From JACQAP01 sp035548375 (GTDB lineage: Bacteria; Pseudomonadota; Gammaproteobacteria; Burkholderiales; JACQAP01): a stretch of DNA of 64,000 nucleotides. Positions 1 to 7,023 of this stretch are shown piece by piece; the stretch's first letter is position 1; the number at the start of each line of letters is the position of its first letter. The position numbers and the translations under genes were made by a program. The notes below the pieces were generated by a model. The model worked only from the letters and a program-made list of their open reading frames with translations. It was not told the origin of the DNA and searched no databases. Location of the stretch: the NCBI GenBank assembly GCA_035548375.1, contig DASZTG010000080.1:62001-126000 (forward strand), read 5' to 3'.

Positions 1-1
1 G

Positions 2-2530
2 GCGGCCGTCGCGCTGCTTGGCGCGCGCGACATGGCGCAGATCGTCGGCCAGCCGGCCAATTCCATCGTGCATGCCGATTCGCGCCAGACGGCGTACGTG
101 CGCACCAGGTATCTCTACGAAGGGCGCGGCGACGTGCCGCAGGTCGAGCTGAAATTCCAGCGCTTCGACGGCCGCTCGTTCGAGGCGGAAGTGCTGTCGC
201 GGTACTTCGTCTATGCCGGACGGCCCGCCATCCAGAGCATCTTCCGCGACATCAGCCGGCGCAGGCGCGACGAACAGCGCATCACCCGTCTGACCAACCT
301 GTACGCCGCGCTCAGCGAGACGAGCAAGGCGATCACGCACCTTTCCACGCCGCAGGAATTGTTCAGCGAGGTGTGCCGGATCGCGGTGGAGCACGGCAAG
401 TTCGAGCTGGCCGGCGTCATGGATACCACGCCGAGCGGCGGAAAAGTCGGCTGCTTCGTCGCGTCCCACGGCAGGAATGCGCGCAACCTGCTGGAAATCC
501 GCATCGCGCTCGACCAGCAGGGCCCGCACCTGAACGGGCCGGTCGCCTCGTCCATCCTCAGCGGGGCGCACAGGATCAGCAACGATTTCCTGAACGATCC
601 CGGCACCGTGCACTGGCGCGGGCTCGCGAGCGAGGCGAACTTCCGCTCCGGCGGCGCCTTCCCCCTGCGCCGGGGCGGAAAGGTGCTGGGCGCGCTCGCC
701 GTGTATTCGTCCGAGGCCGGCATCTTCGACAAGGACCTGACCGACCTGCTTTCCGAAATGGCGCTGAACCTTTCGTTCGGCCTGGATGCCATCGAGCGCG
801 AGACCAGGCGACGCGAAGCCGAAGCCGCGTTGCGCGAGAACGAACGCGCGCTGTCGACGTTGCTGGCCAACCTGCCGGGCATGGCCTACCGCTGCCGCCT
901 GGATGACTCCTTCACGCTGGAATTCGCCAGCGAGGGCTGCGTGCAACTGACCGGCTACCGCCCGATCGATCTCGTCGACAATCGCGCCGTTGCCTTCGCG
1001 GACCTGATCTACCCCGGCGACCGCGCGCGCGTCCAGCGGGAAATCCACGAATTCCTCGCCAGCGGCGACCACTTCACGCTCGAATACCAGATCGTCTGCG
1101 CGGATGCCGCGGTGAAATGGGTTTCGGAAAAAGCGCAGGCGGTGCGCAACGAAGCCGGCGAGATCGTAGCACTCGAAGGCATCATCGACGACATCACCGA
1201 CCGCAAGCGCTTCGAGGAACGCCTGTCCTTCCTCGCGCAATACGACGTGCTCACCGGACTGCCGAATCGCGCGCTCTTCTACGATCGCCTGCGCCAGGCG
1301 GTCGTGCGGGCGCGACGCGAGCAATCGATGGTCGGCCTCATGTTCCTGGATCTCGACCGGTTCAAGCAGATCAACGACACCCTGGGCCATGCCGCCGGCG
1401 ACCGCGTGCTGCGGGTGGTGGCGGACCGGCTCAAGGGTTTCCTGCGCGAGGTCGACACCATCGCCCGCCTCGGCGGCGACGAATTCACGGTCGTCATCGA
1501 AGGCGTCAACGACGCGGTGCAACTTTCGAGCGTCGCCGAGAAAATCCACAATGCGCTCGCCGAGCCCGTCATGATCGAAGGGCGCGACATGTCGGTCTCG
1601 GCCAGCATAGGCATCACGCTCTACCCGCGCGACGGCGAGGACATCGAGCAGATCATCAAGAACGCCGACATCGCGATGTACCACGCCAAGCACAAGGGCG
1701 GGCGCCAGCAGTACCAGTTCTACGACGCGAGCATGGGGCCGCTCGCCGCGGAGCACCTCGAGCTCGAAACGCGCCTGCGGCGCGCGATCGAGAAGCAGGA
1801 ATTCATCCTGCACTACCAGCCCGTCGTCGACATCGCCAGCGGGCGCGTCGCGGGAATGGAAGCGCTGGTACGCTGGCAAAGCCCGCAGGGACTGGTTTCG
1901 CCGGCCAACTTCATTCCGCTCGCGGAAGAATCCGGGCTCATCCTCGAAATCGGCAAATGGGTGCTGCAAGCGGCCTGCACGCAGGCACGCAAGTGGCAGC
2001 GCGAAGGCCTGCCGGCGCTGCGTCTGGCGGTCAATCTCTCGCCGCTGCAGCTCAGGCAGGACGACCTGATCGCGATGGTGGCGGAGATCCTGCGCGAAAG
2101 CGGTCTGGCGCCGCAGCACCTCGAGCTGGAAATCACCGAAAGCACCGTGATGGAACGGTCGCGCGACGCCATCGCCATCCTCAAGCAACTGGAAAATCTC
2201 GGCATCGGCTTGTCCGTGGACGACTTCGGCACCGGCTATTCCAGCCTTGCGTACCTGAAGCAGTTTCCCGTGCACAACCTGAAGATCGATCGATCTTTCG
2301 TTCGCGACATCACGACGGACCGCGACGATGCCGCCATCGTCGGGGCCATGGTCGCGATGGCGAAGAACCTTGGCTTGCAGGTCATCGCGGAAGGCGTGGA
2401 GACGCGCCAGCAGCTCGAGTTCCTGCGTGCCGCCGGCTGCAACCTCTACCAGGGTTATTACTTCAGCGTGCCCTTGCCGGCGAAAGCCTTCGCCGAACTG
2501 GTGAAGCGCCAGGACCGGCGCGAGGCATGA
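2..2530 (+). CDS. PAS-GAF-PAS-GGDEF-EAL c-di-GMP signalling protein (5' end cut by window)
   Basis: Bifunctional c-di-GMP turnover protein: GGDEF makes c-di-GMP from two GTP, EAL hydrolyses it. The frame is open to the window edge and the residues before the first ATG (position 32) still read as a PAS domain, so the true start lies upstream. Counting from position 32: end of a PAS domain (to about residue 75), GAF-like region (about 90-250), second PAS (about 275-390), GGDEF (about 395-560) and EAL (about 575-825). GGDEF is intact at about residue 481 with an RxxD inhibitory site (REVD) five residues before it. EAL is intact at about 610, and DDFGTG and the VIAEGVET region are present, so both activities are plausible. 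No transmembrane segment is seen in this part. The input ligand cannot be read from the sequence. Confidence 0.9.
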   Translation, partial: AAVALLGARDMAQIVGQPANSIVHADSRQTAYVRTRYLYEGRGDVPQVELKFQRFDGRSFEAEVLSRYFVYAGRPAIQSIFRDISRRRRDEQRITRLTNLYAALSETSKAITHLSTPQELFSEVCRIAVEHGKFELAGVMDTTPSGGKVGCFVASHGRNARNLLEIRIALDQQGPHLNGPVASSILSGAHRISNDFLNDPGTVHWRGLASEANFRSGGAFPLRRGGKVLGALAVYSSEAGIFDKDLTDLLSEMALNLSFGLDAIERETRRREAEAALRENERALSTLLANLPGMAYRCRLDDSFTLEFASEGCVQLTGYRPIDLVDNRAVAFADLIYPGDRARVQREIHEFLASGDHFTLEYQIVCADAAVKWVSEKAQAVRNEAGEIVALEGIIDDITDRKRFEERLSFLAQYDVLTGLPNRALFYDRLRQAVVRARREQSMVGLMFLDLDRFKQINDTLGHAAGDRVLRVVADRLKGFLREVDTIARLGGDEFTVVIEGVNDAVQLSSVAEKIHNALAEPVMIEGRDMSVSASIGITLYPRDGEDIEQIIKNADIAMYHAKHKGGRQQYQFYDASMGPLAAEHLELETRLRRAIEKQEFILHYQPVVDIASGRVAGMEALVRWQSPQGLVSPANFIPLAEESGLILEIGKWVLQAACTQARKWQREGLPALRLAVNLSPLQLRQDDLIAMVAEILRESGLAPQHLELEITESTVMERSRDAIAILKQLENLGIGLSVDDFGTGYSSLAYLKQFPVHNLKIDRSFVRDITTDRDDAAIVGAMVAMAKNLGLQVIAEGVETRQQLEFLRAAGCNLYQGYYFSVPLPAKAFAELVKRQDRREA

Positions 2531-2570
2531 GCGGCCGGCGGCTTCGATGCCGCATTTGTGCTCGGCGTCG

Positions 2571-3002
2571 CTACAGGATCCTCGCCAGCAGGAAGAGCGC
2601 GACCCAGGGCGCGATCAGCAGCACGAACCCCCAGAGCCAGCGGCCGATATTCATCTGCCGTGGTGGCGGACCGAATGTATTCGCGGCGGTCGAATCCGGT
2701 TTTGCGGAAATCAGGCACAAAGCCAGGTACAGAAGCGGCAGAGGCACAATGGCGCCCGCCGAGACGACGAGAACGGGAACGGACAGCTTGGCGCTTATGT
2801 CGAGGTCGTAGCCCCGCTTGATCGCCGCCACCATCGAAGCGAGCAGGATCAACGCGACCAGGATGACGAGAATGGGGATGGTCTTTCCCTCGCCGTAGTT
2901 ACCGCTCGTGGAGATGTAGAGTCCCCGCACGAGCAGCGCCACCACGTTCAGCGCCGGCAGCAAGCCGAAGGCAAGGAACTCGATGCGGCTGTAGCGATGC
3001 AT
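2571..3002 (-). CDS. DUF805-like small inner-membrane protein
   Basis: 143 residues with four hydrophobic stretches (about residues 8-25, 43-60, 73-97, 121-142) separated by short polar loops, one holding the IKRGYDLD segment. Size and layout resemble DUF805/YhaH-type membrane proteins, whose role is unknown; the family assignment is tentative because it rests on overall pattern. The ATG at 3002 is the first in frame. The gene converges on the GGDEF/EAL gene with a 40 bp gap. No enzymatic residues can be recognised. Confidence 0.6.
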   Translation of the reverse strand: MHRYSRIEFLAFGLLPALNVVALLVRGLYISTSGNYGEGKTIPILVILVALILLASMVAAIKRGYDLDISAKLSVPVLVVSAGAIVPLPLLYLALCLISAKPDSTAANTFGPPPRQMNIGRWLWGFVLLIAPWVALFLLARIL

Positions 3003-3035
3003 GGTCGATACCCGTCGGCTGAAATGAATGCAGTG

Positions 3036-3467
3036 CTAGGTCTTTTTGGCCGCGCGTCGCGCCATCGCCGCGGAGTTGGCGGCGACCGCGGCGCGGATGA
3101 GCTTCCTGAAGGCAGTCGCGTCGAGCTTTTCGCCTTGGCGAATGTCGATGGCCCGGCGCACATTGCCTTCCAGGCTCGCATTGAACAATTTCGCCGGATC
3201 ATCGAGCGAGGCGCCGCGGGCGAACGTGAGTTTTACGACCTGGAGATAAGTTTCGCCGGTGCAGACGATGCCGTCATGGAACCAGACCGGGATGCCGGGT
3301 GATTTCGGCTTCTCCCACTTCCATTCCTCCTGGATCGCGGCATCGGCACCGAGAATGAGCTTGCGCACGCGCGCGAGGGTGTCCCCCCTCCAATCCCCCA
3401 GCTCCTCGATCCGCCGGTCGATTTTCGTCGAAGCGGGGTTGCCATTCGCATCGCGCGCTGCCTTCAT
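3036..3467 (-). CDS. DUF1801-type protein
   Basis: 143-residue soluble protein. The central pattern, an EEWKWEKP segment followed by PVWFHDGIVCTGETY and KLTFARGASL, matches DUF1801/YdhG-like proteins, a small alpha/beta fold of unclear function. The C-terminus is Ala/Lys-rich and ends AKKT, which may bind nucleic acid non-specifically. It lies 33 bp upstream of the DUF805-like gene on the same strand, so the two may be co-transcribed. ATG at 3467 is the first start in frame. Confidence 0.7.
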   Translation of the reverse strand: MKAARDANGNPASTKIDRRIEELGDWRGDTLARVRKLILGADAAIQEEWKWEKPKSPGIPVWFHDGIVCTGETYLQVVKLTFARGASLDDPAKLFNASLEGNVRRAIDIRQGEKLDATAFRKLIRAAVAANSAAMARRAAKKT

Positions 3468-3609
3468 GCCACCGTTTCCAGGTTCGTACCAGCAGTGCTG
3501 GTCACGCAGCCGACGCCGGGGATTTCATTGCCTGCGAGTGTACTTATTTCCAGAGCCGCCATGAAGCCGGCACCGGCTTCGATACATTTTGAAATTTCCG
3601 GCTCAAACG

Positions 3610-3640
3610 AAAATGCCCACGGGGCCGTGGGCATTTTTTC
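3610..3640 (-). terminator. Strong bidirectional-looking intrinsic terminator after rhlE
   Basis: Perfect 12-13 bp stem: AAATGCCCACGG at 3611-3622 pairs with CCGTGGGCATTT at 3625-3636 across a tiny GG loop. It has a run of six T on the plus strand and four T (ATTTTCG) on the minus strand. It lies about 30 bp past the rhlE stop and should end rhlE transcription before the DUF1801 gene. Confidence 0.85.
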
Positions 3641-3670
3641 CGTTCCGGTGGCGGGGATCAAGCGGCGGAT

Positions 3671-5128
3671 TTACCGGTTGCCGCCGAGCAGTGCTGACAC
3701 CGGCCTGTTGCCATTGCTCTTCGGCTGGGTGTCGCGCCGGCGCGCATCGCCCGCGCTGTGTTGACGATTGCCTGCGCCGTTGCGATTCTGCTGGCCGCGG
3801 CGAGCATCGCCGCCGCCACCGCGGCTTTCGCCCCAGCGGTCCCCGTTGCCGTCCCGCCGGCCCTGGCCTTGCGGTCGCGACCGCCCCTGCTGCTGGCGCT
3901 GCTGGGGGCGGCGTTGCTGCCCGGACATCCGGCCTTCGGTGACGACCGGCACGGTCGGTGCGAAGCCATCGACCACGACCCGTTCGATGGTGCGCTTGAG
4001 CAGGCGCTCGATGTCGCGCAGGAATTCGCCCTCCTCGGCGCAAACCAGCGAAACCGCCTGCCCTGAACTGCCCGCGCGCCCGGTGCGGCCGATGCGGTGC
4101 ACGTAATCCTCGGGCACGTTCGGCAATTCGTAGTTGACGACGTGGGGCAGCAACTCGATGTCGAGGCCGCGCGCCGCGATGTCGGTGGCGACCAGCACGC
4201 GAATCTTGCCGTCCTTGAACTGCGACAGCGCGCGCGTGCGCTGGCCCTGGCTCTTGTTGCCGTGGATCGCGTCGGCGCTGATGCCGTCCTTGTCGAGCTG
4301 CTCGGCCAGGCGGTTCGCGCCGTGCTTCGTGCGCGCGAACACCAGCACCTGGCGCCAGTCGCCGTCGTTGATGAGCTTTTCCAGCAAGGCGCGCTTGCGG
4401 TCCTTGTCGACGGGATGGATGACCTGGGAAACCAGGTCCGCGGTTTCGCCGCTGCGCGCGACCGCGACTTCCACCGGCGACTGCAGGAAGGAATCCGCGA
4501 GTTCGCGGATCTCCTTCGAGAACGTCGCGGAGAAAAACAGGTTCTGGCGTTTCGCGGGCAGGGTCATCAGCACGCGGCGAATGTCGCGGATGAAGCCCAT
4601 GTCGAGCATGCGGTCGGCCTCGTCCAGGACGAGGATCTCGACGCGCGAAAGATCCACGGTGCGGCTTTGCAGGTGGTCGAGCAGGCGGCCGGGGGTCGCA
4701 ACCAAAATGTCGACGCCGCGGCGCAGGGCGCTAATCTGCTGGTTCATGCTCACGCCGCCGAAGACGGTGGTGGACTTCAGGCGCAGGTGGCGGCCGTAGG
4801 TGCGCACGCTGTCCTCGACCTGTGCCGCGAGCTCGCGGGTCGGCGTGAGGATGAGCGCGCGGACGTGGCGCCGCGAATCGCCGGCGGCCTGGCGCGCCGA
4901 CAGCAACTGCAGCAGCGGCAGCGTGAATCCGGCGGTCTTGCCGGTCCCGGTCTGCGCGCCGGCGAGGATGTCGCGGCCTTCGAGGATGACCGGAATGGCT
5001 TGCGCCTGGACCGGAGTGGGAACGCTGTAGCCTTCGTCGGCCACGGCACGAGTCAACTCGGCACGCAGGCCGAGGGCTTCGAATGCGGTACTGATGGGAA
5101 TCTCCTGAGACGGCCTGCGGACGCCCAC
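3671..5128 (-). CDS. rhlE: ATP-dependent DEAD-box RNA helicase RhlE
   Basis: DEAD-box RNA helicase for ribosome biogenesis and RNA turnover, often cold-linked in this family. Q-motif region at about residues 13-40, motif I AQTGTGKT (about 58-65), PTRELA, DEAD (in VLDEADRMLDMGF), SAT (FFSATFSKE), ARGLDIE and HRIGRTGRAG are all present. The tail from about residue 390 is low-complexity and rich in Arg, Gly, Gln and Asn, as in RhlE. The only conventional start is GTG at 5128 with no visible ribosome site. Homology begins later, around ISTAFEALGL, where AGGAG precedes an in-frame ATC (5095-5093) by six bases, so translation may start at a non-AUG codon (see findings). The gene is divergent from pfk and ends in a strong terminator. 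Confidence 0.93.
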   Translation of the reverse strand: MGVRRPSQEIPISTAFEALGLRAELTRAVADEGYSVPTPVQAQAIPVILEGRDILAGAQTGTGKTAGFTLPLLQLLSARQAAGDSRRHVRALILTPTRELAAQVEDSVRTYGRHLRLKSTTVFGGVSMNQQISALRRGVDILVATPGRLLDHLQSRTVDLSRVEILVLDEADRMLDMGFIRDIRRVLMTLPAKRQNLFFSATFSKEIRELADSFLQSPVEVAVARSGETADLVSQVIHPVDKDRKRALLEKLINDGDWRQVLVFARTKHGANRLAEQLDKDGISADAIHGNKSQGQRTRALSQFKDGKIRVLVATDIAARGLDIELLPHVVNYELPNVPEDYVHRIGRTGRAGSSGQAVSLVCAEEGEFLRDIERLLKRTIERVVVDGFAPTVPVVTEGRMSGQQRRPQQRQQQGRSRPQGQGRRDGNGDRWGESRGGGGDARRGQQNRNGAGNRQHSAGDARRRDTQPKSNGNRPVSALLGGNR

Positions 5129-5527
5129 AGGGCATGCCGAACCGGTTCAGGCAGAATCGAACAAAGTTGAAAAAAGGCTTCGGGGAAGACCTGCAACCAC
5201 GAAAAGGCTCAAGACGCGGACCGATTGACGCGAAACGATTCCTTGCAGCGCATCATACCGGCAATCCCGCCAGAAGTCCCGGTTTTTCTGCGATTTTCGT
5301 AGGCCCCGCGGGCCGCTTGCATGCTACTTGCAACAAGGACAGGATATTTTGTCTCCGGCGCGCCTGCAGAAGGCGGCCGGCCTACCGTAGAACGCGATGT
5401 CGCGCACGATAACCGGGGGTTCGATGAGGCGGAGAACGGAAAGTGCCTGGCTGATCCATGCCCCGCCGGCACCGGCACAGTGCGCCCCGCACCACGATCG
5501 GCTGGAATCGCCAGCGGAAGCGCCGGC
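5129..5527. other. Intergenic region between divergent rhlE and pfk
   Basis: About 400 bp with no supported gene. On the rhlE side a TATGAT hexamer (complement of 5255-5260) could be a -10 element without a clear -35 partner, which would give rhlE a leader of over 100 nt. A T-rich patch (TTTTTTCAACTTTG, complement of about 5163-5176) lies in that leader. Upstream of pfk I see no convincing promoter; the open frame that extends pfk upstream to 5321 lacks conserved residues and is probably leader. Confidence 0.4.
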
Positions 5528-6922
5528 ATGAGTTCCGTCCTCGCAACGAGCGATACGCCACCGTCCGTGAAGCTTTCCGGCTCGACGGCGCTGGCTGGCC
5601 CCATCACGGCCGCGGACGTCGCCGTCAGGGTCCTCGGCAAATGCCTGCTGCCCTCGCCCGTGGTCGCCCACCTCGGCGAATCAGCCGTGGTCTTCGTCGG
5701 CGCCGCGGAAAAGGTGCTGGTCGACGACCGCATGTCCGCGGCGCGAACCTACTCCAATCGCATCGACGAACTGCCCGCTTTCGAGCTGGCCGGCCCGCGC
5801 AACAAGGTCTTCTTCGACCCGCGCACCGTGGGCTGTGGCATCGTCACCTGCGGCGGCCTGTGCCCGGGCATCAACAACGTCGTGCGCGGCATCGTGCTGG
5901 AGCTGGCGCGCGGCTACGGCGTCAAGCGCATCCTCGGCTTCCGCTACGGCTACGAAGGCCTGATCTCGCGCTTCGGCCATGAGCCGATGCAGCTGAACCC
6001 GGAATCGGTGGCGAACATCCACCACCAGGGCGGCACCATCCTCGGCTCATCGCGCGGCTCGCAGGATCCGGTCGAGGTGGTCGACAACCTCGAGGCGAAC
6101 GGCATCAACATCCTGTTCGTCGTCGGCGGCGACGGCACCATCCGCGGCGCCATGCAGATCGCCGCGGAGATCGAGAAGCGCGGCCTCAAGATCGCCGTCA
6201 TCGGCGTGCCCAAGACCATAGACAACGACATCCATTTCATCGACCGCAGCTTCGGCTTCGAGAGCGCGTACTCGGCCGCCGTGGAGGTCGTGCGCAGCGC
6301 GCGCGTCGAGGCAATGGGCGCGCACAATGGCATCGGGCTTGTAAAGCTCATGGGCAGGCACTCCGGCTTCGTCGCCTGCCAGGCGGCGCTGGCCTCGGCC
6401 GACGTCGACCTCGTGCTGATCCCGGAGATCGCGGCGCACCTGGAAGGCGAGCGCGGCGTGCTCGGCAACCTCGACCGCGTGCTGGCGAAAAAGGGAAATG
6501 CAGTGGTCGTGGTCGCGGAAGGCGCGGCGCAGGAACTCATGGCCGACGAAGCCGCATCAGGCAGCACGGACAAGAGCGGCAACGCGAAGCTGAAGGACAT
6601 CGGCGTTTACCTGCGCGAGCGCATCACCGAGCACTACAAGAAGGCCGGCAAGGAAGTCACGCTGAAATACATCGACCCGAGCTACATGATCCGCAGCGTG
6701 CGGCCCACGCCCGCGGACAGCGTTTACTGCTGGAACATGGCGCGCAACGCCGTGCACGCGGCGATGGCGGGCAACACCGAGATGCTGATCGGCCGCTGGC
6801 ACGGCCGCTTCGTGCACGTGCCGATGGCGCTGGCAACACGCAACCGCAAGCAGGTCGACGTCACGGCGGACCTGTGGATGTCGGTCATCGAGGCAACCGG
6901 ACAGCCCCGGGCGTTCGCGTAA
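5528..6922 (+). CDS. ATP-type 6-phosphofructokinase (plant/clade-X-like)
   Basis: Phosphorylates fructose 6-phosphate to fructose 1,6-bisphosphate in glycolysis. The start at 5528 (464 residues) is chosen because the preceding 69 codons show no conservation and GGAAG lies 8 nt upstream. Key sites: TCGGLCPGINNVVRG, GGTILGSSRG, GGDGT (residues 200-204), PKTIDND (228-234), MGRHSGF. Glycine in GGDGT, where PPi-dependent enzymes have aspartate, argues for ATP; lysine in PKTIDND is typical of the PPi and plant/clade-X groups rather than of E. coli PfkA. The roughly 100-residue N-terminal extension is also typical of that clade. Many betaproteobacteria lack PFK, so with the zwf gene near 50 kb it suggests two routes for sugar phosphate. 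The ATP/PPi assignment is inferred from motif alone. Confidence 0.88.
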   Translation: MSSVLATSDTPPSVKLSGSTALAGPITAADVAVRVLGKCLLPSPVVAHLGESAVVFVGAAEKVLVDDRMSAARTYSNRIDELPAFELAGPRNKVFFDPRTVGCGIVTCGGLCPGINNVVRGIVLELARGYGVKRILGFRYGYEGLISRFGHEPMQLNPESVANIHHQGGTILGSSRGSQDPVEVVDNLEANGINILFVVGGDGTIRGAMQIAAEIEKRGLKIAVIGVPKTIDNDIHFIDRSFGFESAYSAAVEVVRSARVEAMGAHNGIGLVKLMGRHSGFVACQAALASADVDLVLIPEIAAHLEGERGVLGNLDRVLAKKGNAVVVVAEGAAQELMADEAASGSTDKSGNAKLKDIGVYLRERITEHYKKAGKEVTLKYIDPSYMIRSVRPTPADSVYCWNMARNAVHAAMAGNTEMLIGRWHGRFVHVPMALATRNRKQVDVTADLWMSVIEATGQPRAFA

Positions 6923-6974
6923 GGCGCGCGCGAGGCGCCAGAGCTTGAAGCCTCGTGCCTGGTTCCTCGTGCCG
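6923..6974. repeat. Degenerate GGCACGA-type inverted heptamer element after pfk
   Basis: Starts on the base after the pfk TAA. Read on the minus strand it runs GGCACGA, GGAACCA, GGCACGA, GGCTTCA in 7-nt register; the plus-strand arm next to the stop (GGCGCGCGCGAGGC) is a weaker copy of the same motif. It resembles, in decayed form, the other inverted heptamer elements of this window. Assignment to that family is an inference. Confidence 0.4.
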
Positions 6975-7004
6975 CTTGACTGACGCAGGTGAGGTACCTG
7001 TGCA

Positions 7005-7023
7005 GATAGCGCGCCGCGCTATC
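7005..7023 (-). other. Perfect hairpin over the nrdJ stop codon
   Basis: GATAGCGC at 7005-7012 pairs exactly with GCGCTATC at 7016-7023 across a 3-nt loop, and the nrdJ TAG (7021-7019) lies inside the stem. No T-run follows on either strand, so it is not a classical intrinsic terminator; it could protect the mRNA 3' end. Confidence 0.45.

Noticed and set aside
1117..2811. Arg/Pro/Ala-rich 564-codon frame
   Set aside because: Out-of-frame shadow of the GGDEF/EAL gene without any conserved motif.
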